A DNA stretch of 64,000 nt from Diphasiastrum complanatum (Eukaryota; Streptophyta; Lycopodiopsida; Lycopodiales; Lycopodiaceae): the NCBI GenBank assembly GCA_029204225.1, contig CM055092.1:60016077-60080076 (forward strand), read 5' to 3'. Below the pieces are notes generated by a model. The model saw only the letters and a list, made by a program, of their open reading frames with translations. It was not told the origin of the DNA and did no database searches. Shown here one piece after another: positions 32,391-44,231 of the stretch (its first letter is position 1; each line of letters begins with the position of its first letter). The translations under genes were made by a program, and so were the position numbers.

Positions 32391-32880
32391 TTTTTCTATC
32401 CTGTGAATGCATTAGATTTGAGCTTGAAGTTCTTACGGTGGTCATTCCTCTGCAAAGTCTGCTGCTTATACATGAGGTTTACTATTTGCCTGACTGCTGT
32501 TGCTTGCAGTTCAGGGGATTGAGCAACAGAGTTGAGGGTTGATTTGGCAATATGAGCCAAGAAATCCCCACAGCTAGCCTGCATCTGAAAGAATGAGAGG
32601 GTCTGGATTCGCATGTGAAATATTCAAACTGCTCTCATTCTTCAGGCTAGCTATGAATTTCTTGGCTCCCATTCTCGCTGGATCAATCCAAGAAGTCCTG
32701 AACAAGCACATGACCAGTGCTACCGCTCTTTTTTCCTTTCTCTTGTATGTCTTCATCCATGTAGCAAACTGGAGTACATGTACCCTTGACATCATGGAGA
32801 GGAAAGGAAGTTCTAACCAGCTCACTACTTAATAGAGGACAATCGGTGCTACTTGATGTATTGTGTCTTAGTTGAAGCAT
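32391..32880 (-). other. exon-like segments, unrecognised gene
   Basis: Minus strand: after an acceptor-like ctttcag at about 32594-32588 comes MQASCGDFLAHIAKSTLNSV, then QATAVRQIVNLMYKQQTLQR, a helical repeat-like stretch, to about 32450. Upstream minus-strand frames at 32880-32600 are also open. Together with 30923-31150 they could belong to one minus-strand gene of 32.9 to 30.9 kb. The family is unknown to me. Confidence 0.3.
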
Positions 32881-34600
32881 TTGCCTAATGATATTTCATG
32901 AGGAACAAAAGGGGATTGTAAACTTTTGTCGTATGATTTTTTGTAAGGCATCTCAATGCCCTCCAAAATGCACGTCATTAAAAAAGGTCTCGCTGTGATT
33001 GATCATTGTCATTTGATCCAAGGTAGCATGGGTTGATAGATGGTGGATTGTAATGGCATGGATCAACATTGCTATTGATCCATGAAAAAAATTGGCTCAG
33101 ATAAAGATGTTACCAGGAGAAAAATACTATCTAGATGGTAAAGAGGGTGGCATATGAAGATAAAAGCTTGATTTTGTTTCATTTGGCATTTGAGATTGCA
33201 TAATATTAGAATGGAAGGACGTGGGAGTACCCAGCTATGAGACTTGTGTAGGGTTGGTTGTTTTAGAACAAAACAAATTTTGTTAGGATAACAATTGGGG
33301 GAAGTCGAGGCATAATAGGCTTGAAGAGTAAATTGAATTGAAGAGGGATTTAGGGCACATCTAAGAGTCTAGTAACATAATTTACATATCACTTGGCTTC
33401 ATACGCATGGGCAAATCATTTTCAAGTGATAGACAATCGACCGAGGCTCCAATTATGCACCATAGTTTGTTAGAGTGGATTTTATCTGAAATTTGTAAAT
33501 TTCTGAAAATATATTTTTGATTTATCTCGACTCGAGCGTTTATGTGCATATAGTTTGCTGAAGTTTTAAACAATGAAGCCACAAAAGCTCAATGTGAATG
33601 TAGAATATTTCAGAACAAATTTAAGCAGCACTTTTATTTGTCTTGACTCAATGAGCATTACTATTTTTGTTCAAATTCTCCAAAAAACTCAATGTGAGTT
33701 TGATACAAGTATGAATTTTATATCTTAAAATTTGGTCCTTTCACATGATATACTGGAGTACCGTGTATCCAAGACTAGGAGTATACTAAATCCTATGTAC
33801 TGGTCATGGACATGACAATTGTCTAAAGTGAACTTTGTGCTTGGCCCAAACTCAAGAGAGGTGCTCCACCTTTACAAATAAATTTAATACATTGTATTTC
33901 AACATATTACAAAGTGTCGAGTGACAAGTGACCATTCTCAAGATAATGCCATTTCTATCAAGCTAAATTTTACTAGATTTAACACTCTTCCTATTATTTG
34001 GCTTGATGCAAACAATATGGATTCTCTTATACTTCCTCTCTCTTCAAGAATTAGCTCTTGTGATAATATGTAGATGCCAATTCAGGCCAATATTGGAGGC
34101 CGAACTTGGGGACTAAATTGGAGACACGCCCCTTTCCAAGTAAGATTGTAGAAAAGTCATAGGTGAGAAAAACAATGGCCACGTAATGGAGAACTAAGAG
34201 CACAAAGTCATGGATAAATTTTGGTAATACTTAGATATATTTTGCATAGCATATAAATACCCCACAAGTATGAAATGGTCATAGAAGTATACCTCATAAA
34301 ATTAAAATTTGCTTTTAGGAGTCGAACCACATAAGATCAATAGAAAACATGTTTTGATAAACCACCAAAAAAGTTTGCAATGGATCTAACAATGAGGAAG
34401 CATAATAGCTTTGAAAAATTCTAAACCTTGAAAAATATGGTAGTGTTATCCAAGAGATTGTTATACCTAGTGATTTGCATAGTCAAGATTGTATTGGTGA
34501 ATGTATGCTATCTGCTAATCGGTATACAGGATTTTGTGAAAATTCACTCGTGTAAGAATGTCCTAATGTGTGAAATTGATTTCCTAAGCTTGGCGCATGC
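32881..34600. other. AT-rich intergenic DNA, nothing recognised
   Basis: No domain, repeat or RNA gene could be identified by eye. Confidence 0.5.
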
Positions 34601-35330
34601 ACTATAGATTTTCTAATGATTGAAATCCAAGATCAATGACAAAATCTAAGGCATTCTACATGCATACATTCATAACCAAACACCTCTCACAGGTGTGAAA
34701 GTATTTCACGAACAAAAACTAAGTCCCAACAAGCTCCTCTTCTCGGGTAGAGAGAGAATAAAGTTATTGGTCTTAGGTAGAGAGAGAGTGCAATACAAGC
34801 AAAATTGATAGATCTCCAAATTGACTCAAAAACTCACTTTAGATTATGATAGAAATGAAGAGTACATATAGAACTTGTGGAGATCCATGCTTCAATCCTA
34901 TTGGACCCCTTAAACATAGCCTCTCTAACCCTATTGGATGTGTGATGCAACATCCCTCACTTTTGATTGGACCCTTACAACACATCTCTCTCTTATGATT
35001 GGACCCTTTGACTTTTGCCACCACATAGGGTGCATCAAACCTAAACTTTACATGTGTAAGCAACCTAACTAGCTCGAGTTTGTCATCTTTGACTTTTGGT
35101 CAAATCAACACAAAACAAGTGTACTTGACTTTTTACCAACAAAGGCCAAATTGGCCCTATCCACTTATGACACCTAGATGCTTGACCATAAAACTTTATG
35201 ACACCCCTAAGGTCAACATTATAAACTAATTCTAACTATTTTACAAACGTGGGAACATGCTTCACACATGTGGAATGTCCTCACAAACATAAAACATAAA
35301 ATTACCAAAGCTAAAGTTTTGCCAATTTTT
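34600..35330. repeat. dispersed repeat with ATTGGACC words, copy 1
   Basis: Shares with 39350-40150 and 50330-51000, in the same orientation and order, an acatgca/atcaa start, a cacaggtgtg or cacacgtgtg palindrome, gggtagagagagaa motifs, then several spaced (C/G)(T/A)ATTGGACC words, and (in copies 1 and 2) a tail with gtgggaa and cacatgtg. No coding potential. Possibly a noncoding part of an LTR element. Confidence 0.5.
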
Positions 35331-35800
35331 CACACTCCTCAAAAAATAGCTTGGTAAGGTACTAGATCAACGAAGGAGTTTGTGAGACTTTTTGAGTGGA
35401 TCCTTTGGTATGCATGTGAAGTAAAGATCAGCCAAGGGATCCATCATAGCAGCACCCTCACCAAATCCATGATAAGATTTCTTTGGTAGAAATCGCTTGC
35501 CAATAGCTTTGAAGAGCATTCCACCAATTTGCCACTATATCCATGTGCTTCCTCCATGTTTGATGATGATCTTTGATTTGAAACATCCAATTGCAAGAAG
35601 ATGGCTGCACCAGGATGAAAATCAGAGGCCTCCATACCTCATAAAGATCACAAAGATCATAGAGATCAAGATCATAAGATGGAAAAATGTGATGCTTATC
35701 AAGATTTTGCATTGAGTAGTATTGAGGTCCCTTTAAATAGTGTTGTGACATTGAAGCCATACTGAGGTATTCTCAATACAATTGGGGTGATTGGCATGCT

Positions 35801-36510
35801 TTGTGTCATCACCAATGGAGGATGCAAGTATATGGCTTGAATTCAAATGCTTGTTCTTTAAAGGAGCAACGAATGCAAGGAGGCAACATCTCAAGGGCAA
35901 ATCGTACATACATTGATGGACGTCCAGATGTGCATGGAAACATTGATGCATATATAACTAGTTCCATTGGCCACCCTCTATTGACGAATTGTGATTCTGA
36001 AAAACGCACCAATGGAAAAGAAGAATATTTTACTAGGAATGTAAAGGGCACTTATGTAATGGTCTGTGCCACTAGATCTATCAGGTTTGGGAAGGAATTG
36101 TTCATCAAGTATAGTTTCAACCGTCCTCTACCCAAATGTTTGCAAAAGACAATAAGTCAAATGTGAATTTGTTGATATGTAGGGATATATAATCCATGCA
36201 TCTTGATTGTATTTGGTTTGTGTCATTAAATATGTCAAATGTTAGGAGCATTATTCGTCATTTGCCTGGATGTTTACATAAGATAATAAGTGAAAGCTAA
36301 TGAATGTGAAATTCATAAATATGTAAATATGTAGAAGCGTGCAATTCTTTGAGTTCATTGAATGTTAACAAGTTGAAAAGACAAATCTGCCTAATAGATA
36401 CATTAAAATGTTCATACTTTTTAAACTAAGAGGTAATTTATATTCATATGCAACATTTAGATCTATCAAGTATTGGGAGAAAATGTTTATCAAGAATAGA
36501 TTCAACCTAC
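35801..36510 (+). pseudogene. SET-domain-like gene fragment with a duplicated tail
   Basis: 121 codons at 35801-36166. RANRTYIDGRPDVHGNIDAY, then ITSSIGHPLLTNCDSEKR and VMVCATRSIRFGKELFIKYS follow the end of a SET methyltransferase domain: Y-x-D-x-GN, an INHSCxPN-like NC block, and the ATRxIxxGxEL-x-Y motif. The canonical INHSC is degraded to ITSSIG. The region up to the GN block and any pre-SET domain are missing. A second, poorer copy of the tail (atctatcaagtattgggaga onward) lies at about 36445-36510. It sits just before the CACTA transposase gene, so it may be a captured host fragment. Not a complete enzyme. Confidence 0.45.
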
Positions 36511-36569
36511 TTCTTGTTATTTTGATATATAGGGTTCTTCATCCTCATTTAGTGTTGGAGACAATAATC

Positions 36570-39125
36570 CTCGTAATGATCGACGTAGACGACGAATGCA
36601 ATACAACGGTCCTCATATAAAGCAATTACCTCAACGTCTACGTCAAGGCTTAAAAGAGATGATGGAAATTGATGAGCGCGTTAATCAAGAGACTAATGCA
36701 TCTGAATCTAGCTCGTCTAGATCTACTTCTTCTCAAACAAGTTCCAACGATGAAAATGAGCTTCCAATGAATGATGAATTTGAAGTCATGGGAGACATGT
36801 TGGATGATATGTACGAGAACAATACTGCAGCTAGACACAATGAACAAGATGAGGAGCCACTTTTGTCTAAAGAAGAAAAGAAATTGCGAGAAGAATCAAA
36901 GACCGCATTGTATTCTGGAACAAAGACATCTCGTTTGGTGACTTCTCTACTTCTATTAAATCTTCAAGCCAAATATAGATGGAGTGACCAAAGCCTCACA
37001 TCATTATCTGAGTAAAAATTTTTTCATCTACTTGTCATTTTTGCTTTGAAACAAAATTTACAATTTGGACATCGAGTGATAATTTTTCTACAATGACTTC
37101 TTTTGTCATGTACAAACTATTGAAAAACAAAATTCTCTTAGAAGGGAATGTTATGCCTGAGATAAGAGATGAGGCACGAGTTGTCTAACATCGGGATGGA
37201 CTACAAGTAATATTATGCATGTCCAAAAGATTGTATTTTATATCGAGGAAGGTACGAATCACTCAAGAAATGTCCCATTTGTGATACTCCTTGATATAGA
37301 GATGATTTGCAAGGGGCAACCATTTCGTGCAAAGTTTTACAACATTTTCCAGTAATTCCACGATTGCAACATTTATTTTGTTGTAAATCTCTTGCACAAC
37401 TTATGGACTGGCATGCACACCATACCTCTACGGATGGGATGATGAGGGTACCTTCAAATTCACCTGCATGGAAACACATCAACAAAGAGTATCCAAGCTT
37501 TGCCAATGAGTCAAGGAATGTGAGATTTGGTCTTGCAACAGATGGTGTGAACCCCTTTGGTGTACGAGCAACTACGTGGTCCATTTGGCTTGTTTGCTTG
37601 GTAAATTATAATATTCCTCTTTGGTTAAGTACAAAAAAGGGACACATTATGGTGGCACTTTTAATTCCTAGCCAACGCAAGGTTAAGAACATGGATGTGT
37701 ATCTTAAGCCGCTTATTGACGAGTTGGAAGATTTGTGGAAGGGATAAAAGCATATGACATTTCGCGCCCCTTATATGAGAGGGAGTTTACACTACATGTC
37801 ATTTTAATGTGGACAATGCATGACTATTAAGGATTAGGTGAATGCTCAGGTAATCATTCAAACAATGTCTCTCTTGTGTACATAGGAGTTTGTTTACAGT
37901 TATATACAACTAGTAATTCTTGACATTTACATGATATATTACAATGGCTATAATTATTCTTCAACGTATACTTTTTTTCATAGTGATTGATAGTATCCAT
38001 TTGTTGGGCAGGCTTTCAAACGGCTAGAAAAAATGCTTGTTTTTTGTGTGGGCCAAATCTTGTGGGAAGATACTCTTATAGTCTCAAAAAAGTGGTTTAT
38101 GAAAATCATCGTAAATACTTGCATGAAAGCCATCCATTCAGAGACACTCATAAAAGAGGTTTTGGAGGAAGAGTTGAGAGAGAGAGAGATGCCTCCAAAG
38201 AGGATGTCCATGAAAGATAACCATGTGCGCTCCATTATTCATGACATTAGAACACCAACTGATTTTGCCCATTCTCTACGGTCATTCACAGTGGATGGAA
38301 AGTTGCAAGGTCTCAAATCTCATGATTGGCTAAAGATGATTCAATTCATCTATCCATTGTCAATTCGTGGGTGCTTGTCAAAAGATATTCGTGAAACCAT
38401 ATACAAACTATCAATCATTGTCAGGTATTTACATGTACTTGGTGCGTTTTTTTAGTTAGTATTTATTGATTGGAAATTCAAATAGACATAAAATGGATTG
38501 AATATGTTGCAGATGGATGTGTTCAAAAGAAATCCGTGAGCTGGATCTTTGCAAGAGACATGAGGATATGGTGGAGATTGTGTGCATGTTTGAGAGATAT
38601 TTTCTGACTTCCATCATGGGCTCACAAGTGCATTTATTGGTGCACTTGGTTGAAGAAGTTTCTATTGATGGTCCAGTGCACACTAGGTATAAGTGCATAA
38701 ATTATCTTTTGCATGTGTATTTAAACTAAATCAATTGATACATGAACTCATTAAATAAAACACTTATTTTTAACCATTTGTGACTTTTTAGGTGGATGTT
38801 CTTTATGGAAAGGTACATGAAAGTCTTAAAAGATTTTGTGCGTCAAAAGACAAGGCCTAAAGGTAGCATGTCAGAGGGATGATTAGTACATGAATCTCTC
38901 TTTTATGTTACTAAAATTTTGCACCAACTATATCCATCTGCTCCACCATTGTGGCGTGACGAGGAAGCCGAAGAGGTAACTAGTGAAAAACCTCAAGGCA
39001 TGGGAAAGGTCCATAGGCTGGCACCCTTCCAACGAGAAAAAATTTCTACATTCATGCTTTATAATTGTGGAGTTATGGATAAATGGTTAGACCTGTATGA
39101 AGAAGAAAAAAAAAAAGAGGGCCTT
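36570..39125 (+). pseudogene. CACTA (En/Spm) TNP2-type transposase gene, decayed
   Basis: Pieces in TNP2 order. An acidic N-terminal part ends EFEVMGDMLDDMY and TALYSGTKTSRLVTSLLLLN (36596-37015). CPKDCILYRGRYESLKKCPIC follows at about 37205, then the Transposase_21 core TDGMMRVPSNSPAWKHINKE, RNVRFGLATDGVNPFG, SIWLVCLVNYNIPLWL and MDVYLKPLIDELEDLW (37420-37740). A DUF4218-type region contains LQGLKSHDW, YPLSIRGCLSKDIRETIY (38290-38430), EIVCMFERYFLTSIM and HLLVHLVEEVSIDGPVHTR (38560-38688), and after an intron WMFFMERYMKVLKDFVRQK. Stops at about 37013, 37745 and 38880 and a missing stretch after 37745 show that it is dead. Terminal CACTA repeats were not found. Confidence 0.8.
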
Positions 39126-39349
39126 GTCTAGAAAGTGCCAACGACAGAATAGAGGTAGACACATGGCCTCAAGTTCACATGATCTTGAGCCATTGCCCAA
39201 GCAATGCACTATAGAGTGGATGCATGACACACTACAAAAAGCAACAAAGGAGGAACAAAAAATATCAAACGCAAAATGGGACTTTGCAAGAGGATGCGAA
39301 TGGAATGTATTGTTGATTTCACACGTGTGGATTGTCCACTACATGTACT

Positions 39350-40200
39350 TGTGATCTCCTAAGGTGTGTAGATGCACCGAGATCAAGACTAGATTGATAT
39401 TCAAGATCAATCTTAGATCCTATGGCAAAAACACACTACTACATGCATTCAATCACTTCCAACTCTCACTCACACGTGTGGGAAGTATTCAAAAAGTAAT
39501 CTAAGTAAAAACAAGTTGCTCTCCTCGATAGAGAGAGAAAAACCATCATGAGCTCTCGGGTAGAGAGAGAAAGCTAAAAATTCAATGACACTCAAAATCC
39601 ACTCAATCTCAAAATCAATTAGATCCAAATGAGGAGTACAATGATACTATTAGATTCATGAGCTACCACTATGCTTAACTATGATTGGACCACACTTTGC
39701 CACCTCTTAATGCTATTGGACCATTGATCCATGCACCTCTAAATTCTGTTGGACCATTTTCAAGCAAACCTCAAATTCTATTGGACCACTCATGATTCCA
39801 CCTCTAAATCCTATTGGACCTCTTAAACTTCATCAAACAAAAGCATTACACTTGTCTACACTCTAATTGGCACAAGTTTGGCCTCCTACTCTATTTTGGC
39901 TCAATAGTGGCATTACAAGTGGAAATGGATAATTTGTCATCTATGCCAAATTTGAGCCTATCAACATCCTACACCTAAATGCTTGACTATGAAATTCTAT
40001 GAGACCCCTATATCAAACATTTTTATTTACTTTACAATTCTCCACACGTGGGAATATCCTCTGCACATGTGAGATTCACTTTTATTTGATTTGCAAACAG
40101 TAACATTTTGTATCTTTGGAGGATCAATAATTTTACAAGTATCTCAAACAATGCATCATATACTCACTTTTCATTACATCAAATCACTCTTTTGTTGCTA
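39350..40200. repeat. dispersed repeat with ATTGGACC words, copy 2
   Basis: Homologous to 34600-35330 and 50330-51000, with six or so spaced TTGGACC words at 39680-39820 and gggtagagagagaa motifs near 39530 and 39560. Confidence 0.5.
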
Positions 40201-40327
40201 TAGTTTTATTCACACTTGAAGGAACATCATCAAACTTAAGGTAGTAATAAGGGCAATAAAAATTAAACAATCATCAACTTGTATTTACTTCTCTCTTCCT
40301 TGTATTTGAGTCTTGATGGTTGCATTT

Positions 40328-40740
40328 GGGCTCTGATACCATGTTAAAATCAAAAGTTATGAACCTCATTTGGATACTAAAACCTTAAAAAAACATCAAA
40401 GGTTTCATTATATCTATCTAATAGATAGAAAACTAGCACACAATTCAACCTATTCAAGTTGCATCTAATTGGCAAGAGCTTTTGAACACCACAATAAAAC
40501 TAGAAATAATTGATCTTCACATCCTGTCACACATGTGGGAAGTATAATACTTTGTTCCTCATTAAAGAGCAAACTTGCCAAAATCACCATCTCTTGATAA
40601 TCTCTCGAAGTATGTACAAAATGAGCTCTCAATCCATATCAAATGATCTCGGATATGAGATTAGGTAGAGTGCCATTAGGGTAGACCCTAAACCCCTGGC
40701 TATCAAAGCCTTAGATACCGATCTGATAAAAAAAACAAAG
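40328..40740 (-). mobile_element. reverse-strand LTR-element junction (PBS plus LTR end)
   Basis: gggctctgatacca at 40328-40341 is the reverse complement of a tRNAi-Met primer-binding site. It abuts TGTTAAAATC at 40342, which on the minus strand is an LTR ending ...TTTTAACA. The LTR would extend to higher coordinates, and its far end was not located before the copia RT fragment at 40743. Confidence 0.45.
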
Positions 40741-40742
40741 AC

Positions 40743-41682
40743 AATGCTATCTTCCGAATTCGACATGACCGATCTGGGTGAAGCTCATTTATGCCTTGGT
40801 ATACAAATCTAGAGAGACAGAAAACAGAAGTTGATCTACATTACACAATAGAGGTACATCTACAACATTTTAGTTAGATATAATATGATCAATTGCAAGT
40901 TAGCTCTCTCGCCAATGGAACCAAGACTCAAATTGTCAAAGGTCCGGTGTCCCCAAACAATTCACGAGAAGCGGGAGATGTGTGAGTATCCTTACCATTC
41001 TATTATAGGATTTCTTATGTATGCCATGATCTATACTAGGCCAGACATAGCTTTTGCAGTTAGCTCTCTCAATCAGTTTATGACTAATCCTGGTATAACT
41101 CATTGGAAGGTTCTTATCAAAGTCATAAAGATATCTTTGAGCTACTATGGACTTCTGCATTTGTTATGGAGTAGTCGGCAACGAAAAACTCAATTTCCTC
41201 AATGATCACACAGATGCAAGTTGGGCAGGAGATGTAGACACTTGTAAATTTACTTCCGGATTTACATTCTTTCTTAACAATGGTCCAATCTCTTGAAATG
41301 GTCGCAAGCAATCTTTGATAGCTCTATCTTCCACAGAATCAGAGTATATCACAGCCTCTCAAGCTAAAAGAAAGCAATTTGGTTGAGGAACTTTCTCTTA
41401 AATATCGGTCTGAATCAATATGCTCCGACGATATTATTTTGTGATAATCAAAGTGCCATCTCTTTATTAGCCAACCCTAGATTTCATTCCAAGAATAAAC
41501 ACATTGAATTGAAGTATCATTTCGTCAGAAGTAAAGTTCTCAACGAAGAGGTCAGATTGTAGTACTGTAGAATGCAAGATATGACAACTGATATTTTTAC
41601 CAAAGCATTAAGTTTGGATACACATAGACGATTCTGTGTAGAACTAAGTTTGAACGTCAAAGCATTCAAGGATTCAGATTAA
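40743..41682 (+). pseudogene. Ty1/copia RT end and RNase H fragment
   Basis: Frames contain MLSSEFDMTDLGEAHLCLGI, then EYPYHSIIGFLMYAMIYTRP and DIAFAVSSLNQFMTNPG, and RNase H pieces DASWAGD, SSTESEYITASQ, CDNQSAISLLANPRFHSKNK and HIELKYHFVR. This is the C-terminal half of a copia Pol. Stops (about 40811, 40847, 41202 and 41297) and frameshifts inactivate it. It runs to TAA at about 41680 and a short purine tract before an LTR at 41690. Confidence 0.75.
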
Positions 41683-41689
41683 GGGATAG

Positions 41690-43480
41690 TGTTGGATTAT
41701 TCTTCTTCTTACCAATCGACTAATTGATTTTAATCTTCATCCGTCGTTTATCCAGTTGTGCGGATTTTCTCGTGTTTTTCCACAATCTGCAGTTTTACAA
41801 GTGTTTTTACACAGTCTGCAGAAATACACGAAGTTTACAGCAGTGTCTCCTTTTTTGCCTGTCAGGAATTTCGTAAAATGTAGTGTCTCCTTTTTGCATT
41901 TTTCGCCTGACAGAAATCTTGTGTAAAATCATAGTGTCGCATTATTCGCCTGACAGAATGTCGCATTTTTTGCTTTTTCCAAAGAGTCTCAAATGCTAAG
42001 GATATGACTCTGACAAAGTGTAGGGCAACCCTAAATGAGATTTAAAGGCACTATCTCCTTTTTTGCATTTTTCGCAAAAAACACGACACTGTCGTTTTTG
42101 CGACAATGTCGTCTGTGGCTATTTTAGTTGGCACTCATCGCATCGGCCCTTTGTGAGAGGGAAGACCTCCCGCGGTTCTGGTGGTGTTGCATTTCTCACC
42201 AAGGACGTTTTTAGTTCTCATTTTAAACTGGTCAAAAGTGATCCATTTGCACGTTTTATTTGGTTTCAGTTCTTTAGTCTTTGTTTGGGGCTTTCTCAGG
42301 ACCTCTTTCTTGCAGTTTGTTGCTTTGCACCACAGACATCATCTTTTGCATATTTTGGTGGTGACCCTTTCCAGGCTCTCTCAGATGATATAGTCAGCTT
42401 TGCACAGTGAGACCTTATTCTTTTAGCAGGGGATTTTAATGCTCGTACGAGTATCAGACATGTTGAGTTTCATGCAGAGAGTGACTTTCTACAGGTTCAC
42501 ACATTAGATATGGGCTTTGACAGGACCTCACAGGATGTGGATACTCCAGCTACCCACTTTGGAGAGCAGCTGATTGATTTAGCAGAGGCCCATTCCTTAA
42601 CCATTTTGAATGGCCTTCCTTGTTGGCCTTCATCATCTTATTTTACCTGTCACCCACACGGAGGAGGACATAGTGTTGTTGACTACTTCATTGGGTCACC
42701 AACTTTGATTCCTTTTCTTCATACCTTCCACATTATACCTCCTACCATTTCTGATCACTCCCTCCTACTTCTATCCCTTGGACTTCATAGTACCACAATC
42801 ACAACACACCGTCCCACTCATCACCATCGTCCGGTTTTTGCTCCGTCTGGTTTTCCCCTTTACATGGATGCCAGCAGATATCAGCCAACTGGCAATCGCA
42901 ATTGACGACCTAATTTCTTAGTATAAATAGTTGTTCATATTCATACAGTTTCAAGTTAGAAAACGATCAAAGAGATCAATCAACAAGTATTGTAGTTAGC
43001 TCTCTATCAAGTTTTCAAGCTTGAACTCTCTTGAGCATTCTAGCTCACTTCTTAGAGTTGTTTTAGAGTTGCTATTGCGCTATTGCTTATTCAGCATAGC
43101 TGTTTATTATCAAACTTTTCCTCAGTTACTCAGAGACAACTTAGAGTGCACGGTTTCTATCCGCTATTGTTTTGCGCTCATTAGCATCTAATTTGTTTTT
43201 CTGAATCAATAGTATCTTCGTTGCGTTCAGTATATGTCAGAATGCATGCATCTCTGTATTTCCTTTGTAATTGATAGAAATTTTCTGAGAATTAAATACT
43301 TCATGTTTGGCTGCGTAATCACTTAGTATCTAGCGATTTTAAAGTTAGTTGCTAAATATTGAACGTGATTCCCATCACTACGGCTTTGTTCAATTTTGAT
43401 AGGCATAGTCATGCATTGGAAGTAGGAAGTTTCCGCTACTATTATCTAACCTATTTTTTGGACAAAATTTTGATCTAAGC
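41690..43480 (+). repeat. copia LTR, plus orientation, split by a LINE fragment
   Basis: Starts TGTTGGATTATTC after gattaagggatag and continues with many gtgtcgc/gacactgtcg words to about 42112. It resumes at about 42862 (gatgccagcagatat) through gacctaatttcttagtataa to about 43050, and an unmatched tail follows. The same sequence lies inverted at 47909-47045, which defines both the LTR and the inserted block. The 3' end is uncertain. Confidence 0.65.
42112..42860 (+). pseudogene. LINE endonuclease (EEP domain) fragment inside a copia LTR
   Basis: The open frames give GYFSWHSSHRPFVRGKTSRG, then SGGVAFLTKDVFSSHFKLVK, and after a stop at 42408 LLAGDFNARTSIRH and CHPHGGGHSVVDYFIGSPTL, ending IIPPTISDHSLLLLSL. 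GDFNAR, the VVDY block and the terminal SDH are hallmarks of the APE-like endonuclease that begins plant LINE ORF2. No RT follows. LINE copies are usually truncated at the 5' end, so a 5' endonuclease piece without RT points to deletion or recombination after insertion. Confidence 0.7.
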
Positions 43481-44231
43481 AGGGCAGGTTTCTATCTTTC
43501 TCCCACCATAGCCAGCAGGTAGCTCACAAAAAGAGGCCGTGGAACATGTGCGCAGTGAATTGGAGAGGGCAGTTAGTGGCTCGAAGGTTGTAGCAGTGGT
43601 GAGAGTTTGACTCAACGCGTAGAATCAATCTTGTCCATTGAATCTGAAGTGCTAAGGATCGATGGTGGTGGAGAGACCATCGTGGGCCATTGGTTTGCTA
43701 ATCAGCCATTGGATGGCATATGAAGTGGATTCAAAGAGGATTGAAGGGTAAAGAAGCCTTCAATTTTATAAAAAATTTCAGGTTGAAAGTGACACTGAAG
43801 ATTAATTTCTTTTGAAAGGTGGGGTTTACTTCATAATGAAGAAACAATGTGCTTTCTTCAAGAGCCCATAACTTTTGGTCTAAAGCTCCGTTTAAGGCCG
43901 TCCAAAAGCAAAAATCCTCCAAATTAAGGGCAAAAAAGGATTGTACCCTACAAGTACAACTTTTTTCTGGAAAAGAGTGATTGTCGTACTACAGGGAGAA
44001 AGCGCGTCAAAGGGCAAACCACACCATTTCAAGGGCAAGGTAGCTGCTGATCCTACATTGGAGCATTTTTAAAAATTTCCACCAAATTTGGTGTGCTAGG
44101 CCAAATTGAGCGACAGGGGGGGCCTGAAATTTTTTTGGTCAGACTTTAAAATTGACTTTTAAAAGTTCAAATTGCTCTATAAGCTTGTCATTGTGCCTCA
44201 TTAAGGCACTATAGCAGCAATTATTAACAAA
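43481..44231 (+). other. probable leader upstream of a copia gag
   Basis: No coding domain. It leads directly into the gag ATG at 44232. Confidence 0.35.
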
